Shown here one piece after another: positions 54,044 through 63,276 of a stretch of 64,000 nt of DNA. Both the position numbers and the translations under genes were made by a program. Position 1 is the first letter of the stretch. Every line of letters starts with the position of its first letter. Source of the stretch: Neorhizobium petrolearium (GTDB lineage Bacteria; Pseudomonadota; Alphaproteobacteria; Rhizobiales; Rhizobiaceae); the NCBI RefSeq assembly GCF_017873175.1, contig NZ_JAGGJW010000005.1, forward strand, positions 62,001 to 126,000, written 5' to 3'. The notes under the pieces are model-generated. The model had not been told where the DNA came from. It saw only the letters and a program-made list of their open reading frames with translations, and searched no databases.

Positions 54044-54976
54044 TCAGCCCTCCCGCCGAGGATTGAGGATGTCGCGCAGGCTGTCGCCGATCAGGTTGAT
54101 CGCGACGATGAGCAACAGAAGAACGAGGCCGGGAAAGAAGCTGATCCAGTAGTCGCCGGACAGCAGATATTCGAACCCGTTCGAGATCAGAAGGCCGAGA
54201 GACGGCTCGGTAACCGGCAGGCCGATGCCGAGGAAGGAAAGCGTAGCCTCGAGCATGATCGCATAGGCGACACGCATCGTCGCGACGACGATCAGCGGCG
54301 GCAGGCAGTTCGGCAGGATGTGCCGGAAGAGAATGCGCCGGTCGGGGAGCGCCATCGAGCGGGCGGCATCCACATAGGCGCGCTTGCGCTCCACCAGTGC
54401 CGAGCCGCGGATCGTGCGGGCATAATAGGCCCACTGGGTGACGATCAGCGCCAGGATGATCTTATCGACGCCCTGCCCCAGGATGGCAAGGAAGATCAGG
54501 GCGATCAGGATCGCGGGGAAGCTGAGCTGGATATCGACGACGCGCATCAGGAAGGAATCGAGCCTGCCGCCGGCATAGGCGCTGACAAGGCCGATCGAAG
54601 CGCCGATCACCAGTGCGATCGCGGCGCTCGAGATGCCCACAAGGATACTGGTGCGCAAGCCATAGAGGATGGCGCTCAGGAGGTCACGGCCCTGGTCGTC
54701 GGTGCCGAGCAGATAGACCATGCCGTTCATGCTCGCGGAACCCGGCGGCAGCCGGCCGTCGAGAATATCGAGCTGTGACAGGTCGTAGGGGTTCTGCGGT
54801 GCGATTACCGGCGCGAAGACCGCCGCGAGAATGAAGACCAGCACCAGAAGGATGCCGACGAGCGCCAGCCTGTCGTTCAGAAGGGCGGAAATCGTCTGGC
54901 GGAACGGCGACCGCGAGCGGTGCGCCTGACCGTTGCCGGCATGTACCGAGCTTGCGGCGTTTGTGTCCTGGCTCAT
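54044..54976 (-). CDS. ABC transporter permease (DppC type)
   Basis: 310 residues from ATG 54976, which overlaps the dppB-like stop (TGATG). An N-terminal cytoplasmic tail with first helix, then the OppC/DppC core with the EAA loop ARSMALPDRRILFRHILPN. The motif GTDDQGRDLLSAILYGLR, usual for this type, is present. It pairs with the next permease in a peptide/nickel-type importer. Confidence 0.93.
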   Translation of the reverse strand: MSQDTNAASSVHAGNGQAHRSRSPFRQTISALLNDRLALVGILLVLVFILAAVFAPVIAPQNPYDLSQLDILDGRLPPGSASMNGMVYLLGTDDQGRDLLSAILYGLRTSILVGISSAAIALVIGASIGLVSAYAGGRLDSFLMRVVDIQLSFPAILIALIFLAILGQGVDKIILALIVTQWAYYARTIRGSALVERKRAYVDAARSMALPDRRILFRHILPNCLPPLIVVATMRVAYAIMLEATLSFLGIGLPVTEPSLGLLISNGFEYLLSGDYWISFFPGLVLLLLIVAINLIGDSLRDILNPRREG

Positions 54977-55950
54977 CACGAATTCCCTTCAAGACGAACG
55001 CGCGGGTCGACGACCGAATAGAGGATGTCGACGAGAAGGTTGATGACGCTGAACATCACGACTGTGATCATCAGGTAGGCGAGGATGACGGGCCGATCGA
55101 GGACGGCGATGGCGTCGATGATCAGCTTGCCCATGCCCGGCCAGGCGAAGATGGTTTCGGTAACGACGGCGAAGGCGATCAGCGAACCGAGTTCCAGGCC
55201 GATCACGGTGATCAGCGGGATGAGCGTGTTCTTCAGCACGTGGACGAGAACGATGCGACGTTCCGGCAGGCCCTTGGCGCGGGCGAAACGCACGAAGTCG
55301 AGCTGCATCGTCTCCAGCACGCCGGCGCGGGTCAGGCGGATGATCAGCGATATCTTGAACAGTGCAAGGTTCAGCGCCGGCAGAAGAAGATGGGACAGGC
55401 CATCCAGCGTGAAGAGGCTGATGGGGACGCCGAAAACCGACACTGTATCACCTCGCCCGGATGACGGCAGCCAGCCGAGCTTGACGCTGAACAGCATGAC
55501 CATCACGAGGCCGATCCAGAAGGTCGGCAGGCTGAAACCGAGGATCGAGAAGGTCATGACCGACCTGGAAACGAGACTTTTTGGCTTCAGGCCAGCATAG
55601 ACGCCGAGTGGAATGCCGAAAACAAGCCCGATCACCAGAGCGACAAAGGCAAGCTCCAACGTCGCCGGCATACGGTTAAGGATCAGCGTCAGCGCCGGCT
55701 GGTTGAAGACGAACGAATTGCCGAGATCGCCGGAGAGCGCGCGGGTCAGGAATAGCCAGTATTGTTCCCAGACCGGCTTGTCGAGGCCGAACGACTGGAT
55801 GACCTGCAGGCGCTCGGTCGGCGTGGCAGTCGGACTCAGCAGGACGTCGACCGGATTGCCGACGAGATAGAGGCCTACGAAGACCAGGACCGACATCACG
55901 AATAGCGTCAGAACCGTTTGGATCGATCGGCTTAAAAGATAACCGCTCAT
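54976..55950 (-). CDS. ABC transporter permease (DppB type)
   Basis: 324 residues from ATG 55950 (GGGAGG upstream), chosen over an upstream in-frame start inside the previous gene. Six membrane helices, and the EAA loop FARAKGLPERRIVLVHVLKN. It is typical of the first permease of the peptide/nickel (PepT) family. It sits 4 bases after a nucleoside hydrolase gene, so enzyme and transporter genes share one transcript. Confidence 0.93.
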   Translation of the reverse strand: MSGYLLSRSIQTVLTLFVMSVLVFVGLYLVGNPVDVLLSPTATPTERLQVIQSFGLDKPVWEQYWLFLTRALSGDLGNSFVFNQPALTLILNRMPATLELAFVALVIGLVFGIPLGVYAGLKPKSLVSRSVMTFSILGFSLPTFWIGLVMVMLFSVKLGWLPSSGRGDTVSVFGVPISLFTLDGLSHLLLPALNLALFKISLIIRLTRAGVLETMQLDFVRFARAKGLPERRIVLVHVLKNTLIPLITVIGLELGSLIAFAVVTETIFAWPGMGKLIIDAIAVLDRPVILAYLMITVVMFSVINLLVDILYSVVDPRVRLEGNS

Positions 55951-55954
55951 AGAT

Positions 55955-56929
55955 TCAACCTCCCGGTAATTTGGGACCGGGCGCGACACTTCCGTAAAGC
56001 GAGATGCGCTCGATCAGCAGATTGATGAATCCGGCCTCGTCGACGTCAGTCACCACGGTGGCGTTCGGGACACGGTCCATCTTTTGGTAAAAATCGGCAT
56101 AGGTATAACCCAACGTGAGGCCGGTTACCTGGGTGCCGACGGTAGCTCTGAGGCTCGTGAAAAGTTCAGGCTTGATCAGCCACGCGATCGTCGTCGCGTC
56201 ATGAATAGGCCCGCCCAGGCGGCCGAAGCGCTCGATATCGCTGCGATCGAAGGCCGAGAAGAGATTGTAGAGCGCGCCGCCCGCGCGGCCGCCCCTGTCT
56301 CGAAAGCTCTCGAAATGCTGTGCCGTGAACAGGGCCTGGAAGGTCATGTCGAGCGGCATCACCACGATCGGGACGCCGGAACGATAGACGATTTCGGCCG
56401 CGTGGGGATCTGCGTAGATGTTGAATTCGGCCCATGGCGTGCGGTGACCGAGCGCCGTGAATGCGCCTCCCATGGAGACGATCCGGCGGATTCCGCGCGC
56501 CACGTCCGGATGCTGGATCAGGGCGAGCGCGATATTCGTCATCGGTCCCATCGCGCAGATTGTGATCGGATCACCGGCCTCCGCCGCTTCGCGTGCCGAC
56601 CTCGCGATGAACTGCACCGCATGTGCGTCCGAAGGGACGATACTGCTGCGGGCGACGAGTTCATCGCTAAACGCACCGATCCTGGCATATTTGCCGAAGA
56701 CCTGATCGCGAACCAGCGGACCTGCAGCGCCCGCATAAACCGGCACATCGATGCGTCCCGATACGCCGACAATCTTGCAGGCATTGGTCACCGTATCCTT
56801 CAACGGGACGTTTCCGGCAACGATCGACAGGCCGAGCACGTCGATCTCCGGCGATGCCAGTGCCATGAGGATGGCCGCCGCATCGTCAACGCCGGGGTCC
56901 GCGTCGATGATGATCCGGGTGCGGCTCAT
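55955..56929 (-). CDS. Inosine-uridine-type nucleoside hydrolase
   Basis: 324 residues from ATG 56929, overlapping the preceding stop (ATGA). The calcium-binding motif of N-ribohydrolases is DADPGVDD near the N-terminus, and the distal Asp is in GGPIHDATTIAWLI. The MGPMTN motif is also present. These enzymes split nucleosides into base and ribose. It is about half identical in layout to its neighbour, suggesting an old tandem duplication with divided substrate range. Confidence 0.92.
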   Translation of the reverse strand: MSRTRIIIDADPGVDDAAAILMALASPEIDVLGLSIVAGNVPLKDTVTNACKIVGVSGRIDVPVYAGAAGPLVRDQVFGKYARIGAFSDELVARSSIVPSDAHAVQFIARSAREAAEAGDPITICAMGPMTNIALALIQHPDVARGIRRIVSMGGAFTALGHRTPWAEFNIYADPHAAEIVYRSGVPIVVMPLDMTFQALFTAQHFESFRDRGGRAGGALYNLFSAFDRSDIERFGRLGGPIHDATTIAWLIKPELFTSLRATVGTQVTGLTLGYTYADFYQKMDRVPNATVVTDVDEAGFINLLIERISLYGSVAPGPKLPGG

Positions 56930-57885
56930 GCGACGGCCTTTTCGGCATAACGTGACAGACGCTCCAGGAAGAAGGCGATCACGCCTTCCGCATCGACCCT
57001 GATGACGATGTCCGCATTGGGCTCCAGGCCACTCTTGCCGTACCAGTCGGCAACGGTCTGGCCCATGCACAGCTCGCTTTCGTGCTCGACGAATACACGG
57101 GCGCGCTCGGTCTTAAAGAGGTGCGGCGCCAGCAGATAGGCGATCACCAGCGGATCATGGAGCGGACCGCCGCGCGAGCCGTAACGGCGCACGTCGTTGC
57201 GATCCCAGAACGCCATCAGTTTCGCAAGCGTTTCGGAGATCCGGCCGCTGACACTCGAGAACTGCGCGACGTGCTCCGGCTTGAGCATCACCTGATGCGT
57301 CGCATCGAGCGCCAGCGCGACGATCGGGATGCCGCTCGAAAAGACGACATGCGCGGCATGCGGATCGGCCAGCACGTTGAATTCCGCCGTCATCGTCCGG
57401 TTGCCGGGCTCGCGATAGGCGCCACCCATCATGACGATGCGCTCGATGCCCTCGGCGATCTGCGGGCTCATCCGCAACGCCACCGCGACATTGGTCATCG
57501 GTCCGAGGCAACAGATGGTGATGCGCTTCCGCAGGGCTGCTGCGGCAATCAGCGTGTCGATCAGAAAATCGACGGCGGACTTCTTTTCAACCGCCTTCAC
57601 CGGATCCGGCAGCACCGTATTCCCAAGCCCGGTCTGGCCATGGAACTGGCCGTAGATCGGCTCGCGAAACATGGGGCGGAAACAGCCGGCATAGACCGGG
57701 ATCTCCGTTCTTCGTCCGAGTTCGCAGACCTGAAGGGCATTCCGCACGGTGCGTTCCAGCGGCTGGTTGCCGCAAACGGGCGTGATGCCCAGGATATCGA
57801 GTTCCGGTGAAACGAAAGCGGTCAGGAGCGCGATCGTATCGTCGATCCCCGGATCGCAGTCAACGATGATCGGAATGGGAGTCAT
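56926..57885 (-). CDS. Inosine-uridine-type nucleoside hydrolase
   Basis: 319 residues. DCDPGIDD at the N-terminus, GPMTNVAVAL in the middle and GGPLHDPLVIAYLL toward the end supply the calcium ligands and active-site residues of nucleoside hydrolases. It precedes and overlaps a second hydrolase gene. Being in one operon with a peptide-type importer suggests that the importer carries nucleosides or nucleoside-like compounds (inference). Confidence 0.92.
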   Translation of the reverse strand: MTPIPIIVDCDPGIDDTIALLTAFVSPELDILGITPVCGNQPLERTVRNALQVCELGRRTEIPVYAGCFRPMFREPIYGQFHGQTGLGNTVLPDPVKAVEKKSAVDFLIDTLIAAAALRKRITICCLGPMTNVAVALRMSPQIAEGIERIVMMGGAYREPGNRTMTAEFNVLADPHAAHVVFSSGIPIVALALDATHQVMLKPEHVAQFSSVSGRISETLAKLMAFWDRNDVRRYGSRGGPLHDPLVIAYLLAPHLFKTERARVFVEHESELCMGQTVADWYGKSGLEPNADIVIRVDAEGVIAFFLERLSRYAEKAVA

Positions 57886-57924
57886 TTCGAAATTGCCTTT
57901 GAATTGTCAGTCGCATGCCGGCGC

Positions 57925-58806
57925 TCAGAGCGCGCCGACATCACGCAGAACCGCACCGATCTCGGCACGGGCCGCCTCGCCGAGCGGCATCTGTGGCGCC
58001 ATCGGCGCGCCAACCGGAAAACCCTGGAGTTCGAGCGCCGTCTTGATGCAGGCGGCGATCGAATATTTCGCGAATAGCTCATTGACGCGCCAAAGCGGGC
58101 GCTGCAGTTCCATGGCTTTGGCCCAGTTTCCCGCCTTCGCAGTTTCATAAAGTGCAATGCTCTGCTGCGGCACGACACAGGCGGGACCGGCCATCCAGCC
58201 GACTCCGCCGATCATCATCACGCAGGCCGGAATATGTGCGGAGGCGGCAAACACCTCCATCCGGCCGCGGGTCCGCTCGATGATGGAGAGAAGACGCCCC
58301 GTATTCGTCGAGGCATCCTTGATATAGCGGATGTTCTCGACATGGCTCAGCCGCTCGATGACCGGTAGGGTTAGGTCCGAGCGCTGGAATTGCGGATTGG
58401 TATAGAGCACGACCGGCCGCCCCTTGGCCGCCTTGGCGATCGCCGTAAAATAGGCTTCGACGCCCTCGTCGCTGATCGGGAAATAGGCTTCGAGAATAGC
58501 CAGTATGCCGTCAGCGCCCGCCTCGACCATGTATTCCGTCTGCGCGACGGCATCGCTGGTCGACGTAGACGCCACGCCGGCGACGACGGGAACCCGACCG
58601 CGATTGGCCGAGATCACCGTGCCGACGACGTGGCGCCGCTGCTCTTGGGAGAGATAGGCAAATTCACCGGTGCTGCCGAGTGGCGTCAGGCCATGGACGC
58701 CCTGTCCGATCAGGTGATCCACCAGGTCGGTCAGCACGCCCTCCATGACCGCACCCGACTGGTCGATGGGCGAAACAAGGTAGGGAAAAACGCCGCCGAA
58801 AGACAT
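57925..58806 (-). CDS. DHDPS/NAL-family aldolase/lyase
   Basis: 293 residues, TIM barrel with family residues GSTGE at 44-48, Tyr135 in YTNPQ and Lys163 in YIKDAS. It is thus a functional-looking Schiff-base enzyme, but the substrate is open: the family includes dihydrodipicolinate synthase, N-acetylneuraminate lyase and sugar-acid dehydratases. It lies between the binding-protein gene and the nucleoside hydrolases and may act on a pentose-derived product (inference). Confidence 0.88.
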   Translation of the reverse strand: MSFGGVFPYLVSPIDQSGAVMEGVLTDLVDHLIGQGVHGLTPLGSTGEFAYLSQEQRRHVVGTVISANRGRVPVVAGVASTSTSDAVAQTEYMVEAGADGILAILEAYFPISDEGVEAYFTAIAKAAKGRPVVLYTNPQFQRSDLTLPVIERLSHVENIRYIKDASTNTGRLLSIIERTRGRMEVFAASAHIPACVMMIGGVGWMAGPACVVPQQSIALYETAKAGNWAKAMELQRPLWRVNELFAKYSIAACIKTALELQGFPVGAPMAPQMPLGEAARAEIGAVLRDVGAL

Positions 58807-58827
58807 GATGGATCGCCTCTGCCGCGG

Positions 58828-60378
58828 TCAGTTCTGCTTCACGTAATAAGGAAGCGTGTAGCCATCCGAACGGCCCTCATAGGAAAGGTCCTTATTAACC
58901 GCCCACGTATTGGCGAGATAAAAGACCGGGATGACGCCAAGGTCGGTCATGGCGATCTCGGTCGCCTTCTTCAGAAGCTCTTCCCGCTTGGTATCGTCCA
59001 GCGTGCCGCGAGCCTCGTTCAGCGCCTTGTCGAACTCAGGATTGGAGTAGCGGCCACGATTTCCCTGACCGGCCTTCTCGCCGTAGGTTTCGAGGATGGG
59101 GCCGAGCACGCCGGACGCTTCCCCCGTTTCGACCGCGGCACCGCCCATGATGAAGCTGAATTCCAGAGCCGAGGCACGGGTGAAGTAGACACTGCCCGGC
59201 AGCGTCGCCACTTCCGTCTTGATGCCGATGCGGCTGAAGAACTGGCCAACCGCTTGCGCGACCTTGGAATCGTTCGGATAGCGGTCGTTGGAGGCGTGGA
59301 AGGTCAGCGAAAAGCCGTCCGGATAACCGGCGTCGGCCAAAAGCTGCTTGGCCTTGTTCGGGTCGTAGGGGTCGACCTTGATGGCGGGGTCATAGCCGAA
59401 ATAGCCTTCCGGAACGACCTGACCGGCCGGCACCCCCTGCCCGTCCATGATGCGGTCGACCAGCGCTTCGCGGTTGATCGACAACGAGAGCGCGCGGCGC
59501 ACTTCCGGCTTCAAAAGTGGGTTCTTGCCGTCAGGCCCTTTTGCGAAAGGCGATTCCTCGCGACCCTGGTCCATGTGCAGGTACATGATCCGGTTGCCCG
59601 CGACATTGACGACTTTCAGCTTGTCGGATGCCTGGAGCTTGCGCGTGTCGGCGGTCGGAATGCTTTCGATCATGTCGACATCGCCGGAAAGCATGGCGGC
59701 AACACGGGCACTGGCATTCTTGAACACCCGGAACGTCACCTTTTCCCAGGCCGCCTTCTCGCCCCAGTAATCGTCGTTGCGCGCGACGACGATATTGTCG
59801 TCCGGCGTCCAGGAGACGAATTTGAACGGGCCGGTGCCAATGACGCCCTTGCCGGAATTCATCTCCTCCGTTGTCGTCTTTTCCATTTCGGCCGGAAGGA
59901 TGGCGATGCGGCTCAGGTTATTGAGCAGAAGCGGCGTCGGGCCATCGGTCTTGATGCGGACCGTCAGCGGATCGACGGCGGTGATCTCGGTGATCGCCTT
60001 CACATAGGCGGCAAACGAACTCGGGCTGTTCTTGGAAGCCAGAGGGACGCGCTTGATGCTGGCAACGACGTCCTCAGCAGTGAAGTCGCTGCCGTCGTGG
60101 AACTTGACACCCGGGCGCAGCTTGAACTCCCAGGTCGTGTCGTCGATCGTTTTCCAGGACGTGGCAAGCGCCGGCTGAATCTGCTGTTTCGCATCCTGAT
60201 TGACGAGGCCGTCGAAGATATTGCGCGCCATCGCGCTGTTCGGGCCGACGACGTAGAACTGCGGATCCATGGACGTGGTCGATGCGGCCAATCCGACCGT
60301 CAGGTCTGTGGCATGGCCAGCAAACGGTACGGCAAAAACAGACGCTGCCAATGCGGCTGCGATCGTAAGGAATTTCAT
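58828..60378 (-). CDS. ABC transporter substrate-binding protein, family 5
   Basis: 516 residues from ATG 60378 (AGGAGCTCC upstream). A Sec signal peptide (about 1-22, ending GHATD) precedes the family 5 binding fold (DLTVGLAASTTSMDPQ; SWKTIDDTTWEFKLRPGVKFHDG in outline). This family binds peptides, nickel, and also sugars or other solutes. It is the first gene of the leftward operon that ends at 52235, and is divergent from a LysR gene. Confidence 0.93.
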   Translation of the reverse strand: MKFLTIAAALAASVFAVPFAGHATDLTVGLAASTTSMDPQFYVVGPNSAMARNIFDGLVNQDAKQQIQPALATSWKTIDDTTWEFKLRPGVKFHDGSDFTAEDVVASIKRVPLASKNSPSSFAAYVKAITEITAVDPLTVRIKTDGPTPLLLNNLSRIAILPAEMEKTTTEEMNSGKGVIGTGPFKFVSWTPDDNIVVARNDDYWGEKAAWEKVTFRVFKNASARVAAMLSGDVDMIESIPTADTRKLQASDKLKVVNVAGNRIMYLHMDQGREESPFAKGPDGKNPLLKPEVRRALSLSINREALVDRIMDGQGVPAGQVVPEGYFGYDPAIKVDPYDPNKAKQLLADAGYPDGFSLTFHASNDRYPNDSKVAQAVGQFFSRIGIKTEVATLPGSVYFTRASALEFSFIMGGAAVETGEASGVLGPILETYGEKAGQGNRGRYSNPEFDKALNEARGTLDDTKREELLKKATEIAMTDLGVIPVFYLANTWAVNKDLSYEGRSDGYTLPYYVKQN

Positions 60379-60514
60379 GTTGGAGCTCCTCCGGGTGTTT
60401 CCGAAATCCGCACTCTCCCTGCGGATTGGAAACGCAGTTAAAGCGTCCGCAAGCAAAAGAAAAATTGCATTTCGTATTCAGTTCATGCCCTAATGTTATG
60501 GGAAGGGCACGCAC

Positions 60515-61438
60515 ATGCGATTGAAACCACGACAGGTCGAAGCTTTCAGGAGCGTAATGATGACCGGGGGCATCACCGCGGCCGCCGACGCCATGAACGT
60601 GACGCAGCCTGCCGTCAGCCGCCTCATCCGCGATCTGGAGGAAATCGTCCAGATCACGTTATTCGAACGGGTCGGGGCACGGCTCGTACCAACTGCCGAG
60701 GCAACCCAGCTCTTCCGCGAGGTCGAGCGGCTTTATCTCGGCCTAGACCAGATCGCCCAGGCGGCTGACGATATCCGCCGACACAAGAACATCGTGCTCA
60801 GGATCGCAAGCGTAACCTCGCTGGTCCGGCCCTACCTGCATCAGGCAATCATCGACGTCGTGGGAACCCGCCTGGACATCCCGCTGGTGATCGATGTCGA
60901 GAACAGCCGGCATATTTGGGACATGGTCGACAAGAACCGCTACGATCTCGGCTTCGTCTTCAGCTCCCCTCGCATGGCAGACAAGAATGCGGTCCTACTG
61001 CATGGCTCCTCTGCTGTCGCCGCAATGGCGCCAGACCACCGGTTGGCCTCGCGGAAAATCATCACGCCCGCCGACCTTATGGACGAACGCGTCCTGATCC
61101 CGGGCCGCAATTCTCCATTGAGGCTCGCGCTGGACCGCGCGTTTTCCAGGGAAGACCACCAGCCGGCAAGCACGATGGAAACCTCCATGCTGAACTGCTG
61201 CCATTTCGCAGCATCCGGAATAGGGATAGGCATCGTCGACCGTACGAGCCTTCACTCCGCGGGGGCCAAAGTCGTCGCCATCCCGTTCGAGCCGAGAATC
61301 GACGTCTCTTATTTCGCGATTCGTCCTTCAGGTGGTCAGCGCATTCCCGTGCTGGATGATATAGTGAAACGGGTGCGCGAACTGATGGAGCGGCCCTTCA
61401 ACAACCCGGTTGACCCTATGTTTAACCCTCCCACATGA
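60515..61438 (+). CDS. LysR-family transcriptional regulator
   Basis: 307 residues. The N-terminal helix-turn-helix is LKPRQVEAFRSVMMTGGITAAADAMNVTQPAVSRLI in outline; the effector domain follows from about residue 90. GGAAGG precedes the ATG. It is divergent from the family 5 binding-protein gene, and the 136 bases between them should hold the shared control region, although no clear LysR dyad stands out. It is the probable activator of the 60378-52235 operon. Confidence 0.92.
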   Translation: MRLKPRQVEAFRSVMMTGGITAAADAMNVTQPAVSRLIRDLEEIVQITLFERVGARLVPTAEATQLFREVERLYLGLDQIAQAADDIRRHKNIVLRIASVTSLVRPYLHQAIIDVVGTRLDIPLVIDVENSRHIWDMVDKNRYDLGFVFSSPRMADKNAVLLHGSSAVAAMAPDHRLASRKIITPADLMDERVLIPGRNSPLRLALDRAFSREDHQPASTMETSMLNCCHFAASGIGIGIVDRTSLHSAGAKVVAIPFEPRIDVSYFAIRPSGGQRIPVLDDIVKRVRELMERPFNNPVDPMFNPPT

Positions 61439-61737
61439 AAGTAACTGGGGCCTGAGGCACGGTTATCTGCCTCTCTGGTCGCAGCGATCATGCCACCACC
61501 TCATCGGATGCACATCCTCTCCTGCCTCCGGGCCGAGCATTGTGTTCGAAACTCCACGCCTCATCGCCTTCCGACCAGCCCCGCGATCAACAGGACCAAC
61601 CGATCCGATTCTGCCGACGCGGAAATCAGCACGAGATTGATCGATATTGTCATTGCCAAGGCAATCCTCCCACTTGACGATCTCTTTTTCAATATTCTAT
61701 AGAATATGGAATGCAGAGCACGACAAGGGAGGAAATC
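61439..61737. other. 299-base intergenic region
   Basis: No supported gene. It contains the promoter side of the sugar-binding protein gene and the perfect palindrome at 61692-61707. The left 200 bases show nothing I recognise. Confidence 0.55.
61692..61707. promoter_or_regulatory. Perfect 16-bp palindrome, operator candidate
   Basis: ATATTCTATAGAATAT, 30 bases before the GTG start of the binding-protein gene. Its arms match the dyad at the IclR start (51781-51799). A GntR or IclR regulator is the likely binder; no regulator gene for this operon lies within the window other than the LysR and IclR genes. Confidence 0.65.
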
Positions 61738-63093
61738 GTGGAAGGCATGGAGAAGAAGACAAGCGCGGGGAGGAGATTTGTCCTCAAGGGTGTGGCCGGA
61801 TCGCTGATCCTGGCGGTTATGCCCCTTGCTGCCGCAAATGCGGAAGGCGGGCTGGGCGCAACAGGTAATCCGGTCGAAGTGAAGATCATGGCCAACGAGG
61901 CCTTCGCCAACAGCTGGCAGACGATCCTCGTTCCGGAATTCAACAAGGCGTTTCCGAACGTGAAGGTACGCATCGACGGCGTGCCCTATACCGAGCTGCT
62001 GGCCAAGATGATGCTCGACGCTACCAGCCCGCAGCCGGAATACGACATTCTTCTGGCGGATGATCCTTGGGTGCCGCAACTCGCGCAGATCGGGGCGCTG
62101 AAAGATCTCAAGAGCGACGAGATCTCGGCCATGACCGACAAGGGCTACGACTGGGACGACTTCAATGCCGCACCGCTGGCGGCCGGCGAGTGGAACGGAA
62201 AGCAATATGCAGTGCCGGTCCGTTCCAACATGCTGCTGATGTTCTACAACCGCGCGCTCTACGAAAAGGCCGGCGTGCCGGAACCGACGCCACAGATCAC
62301 CTGGGACCAGTTCTTCGCCAACGCGCCGAAGCTGGTTCAGGATACCAATGGCGACGGTAAGCCGGACTCCTGGGCGATTGACACCTATTTCGTACGCGAA
62401 CCGCTGACCCCTACAATCTGGCAGTCGATCCTCAACTCGAACGGCGGCGCGCTGCTGGATGCATCCGGTGCCCCGGCTTTCGCCAACCAGGTTGGATCCA
62501 AGTCGCTGGAAATGCACAAGCGCCTGCTGGAGTTCGCACCACCCGGCGCGCTGGGCCACGGCTTCTCGGAGTCACTTCAGGCCTTCCGCCAGGGTATCGT
62601 CGCCAACATGATCACCTGGGGTAGCGTCTACAAGGCGACCGCCGTCGACAAGCAGTCGACCACGCTTACGGTGGAGGATGTCGGCGTGCAGGTCCTGCCG
62701 GTCGGCAGTACCAGTGCCGGCACGCACCGTGGCATCTGGATCGCCGGCGTCAGCAGCAAAACGGAGAAGCTCGATGCATCCTGGGCCTTCGTCCAGTGGC
62801 TGACCTCAAAGCAGGGCGAAAGCATCAACGCCTCGATGGTCGGTTCCTTCCCCGCGCGCAAGTCCACACTGGCGAGCGAGCCGTCCGAGGCATGGCTGAA
62901 GCCGATCTACAAGACCCTCCAGAACGCCTATGACGTCGCCGCCACAGGCAAGATGTGGCGCATCCGCAACCCGAAATCGGATGCGGCGCAGCAGATCCTG
63001 GCGGACGAGATCGCCCGCGGCCTTGCCGGACAGGCCTCTCCCGAGGAAGCCTTGAAGACGGCTGCCGGCAAGATTGCCAAGGTCCTCAAATAA
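61738..63093 (+). CDS. Sugar ABC transporter substrate-binding protein
   Basis: 451 residues from GTG 61738, chosen because AAGGGAGG (61725-61732) lies five bases before it; ATG at 61747 is an alternative. A twin-arginine-like signal (GRRFVLKGVAG, cut near ANAEG) precedes a family 1 solute-binding fold (VKIMANEAFANSWQTILVPEF in outline). No permease or ATPase gene follows within the window; a dehydratase-like gene comes next, so the rest of the importer may lie further on. Confidence 0.9.
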   Translation: MEGMEKKTSAGRRFVLKGVAGSLILAVMPLAAANAEGGLGATGNPVEVKIMANEAFANSWQTILVPEFNKAFPNVKVRIDGVPYTELLAKMMLDATSPQPEYDILLADDPWVPQLAQIGALKDLKSDEISAMTDKGYDWDDFNAAPLAAGEWNGKQYAVPVRSNMLLMFYNRALYEKAGVPEPTPQITWDQFFANAPKLVQDTNGDGKPDSWAIDTYFVREPLTPTIWQSILNSNGGALLDASGAPAFANQVGSKSLEMHKRLLEFAPPGALGHGFSESLQAFRQGIVANMITWGSVYKATAVDKQSTTLTVEDVGVQVLPVGSTSAGTHRGIWIAGVSSKTEKLDASWAFVQWLTSKQGESINASMVGSFPARKSTLASEPSEAWLKPIYKTLQNAYDVAATGKMWRIRNPKSDAAQQILADEIARGLAGQASPEEALKTAAGKIAKVLK

Positions 63094-63107
63094 GAACCGG
63101 GCCCTAC

Positions 63108-63136
63108 CGCATGGGTGCTGCCCCAGCACCCATGCG
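63108..63136. other. Perfect 13-bp stem hairpin between two operon genes
   Basis: CGCATGGGTGCTG (63108-63120), loop CCC, CAGCACCCATGCG (63124-63136). No T run follows, so it is not a standard terminator. It lies 15 bases after the binding-protein stop, in the 183-base gap before the enolase-superfamily gene. It could protect the upstream mRNA or reduce read-through. Confidence 0.7.
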
Positions 63137-63276
63137 TTCGCCGCCGGTGAAACGCCTGACGGCCGTATTTCCAGGAAGACCGGCCCGCCTCGCGGACCGG
63201 ACAGCCAATCCCGTGTCGATGCTTTCGGCATCGCATATCCGGGCGGCACCTGCCGCACCCGAACTGACCGAGGAAC

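Noticed and set aside
52784..54778. Long forward open frame (about 660 codons) opposite the fused ABC ATPase and permease genes
   Set aside because: Third-position GC bias opens the antisense frame. Its translation is rich in Arg, His and Asp with no domain, while the reverse strand holds clear ABC motifs.
58390..60441. Forward open frame of about 680 codons opposite the family 5 binding protein
   Set aside because: Antisense shadow of a well-supported gene; no ribosome site or family match.
61561..62559. Reverse open frame of about 330 codons opposite the sugar-binding protein
   Set aside because: Overlaps a strong solute-binding protein on the other strand; composition is typical of an antisense frame.
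63108..63136. Rho-independent terminator
   Set aside because: The stem is excellent but no T run follows, so it is listed as a hairpin of another role.
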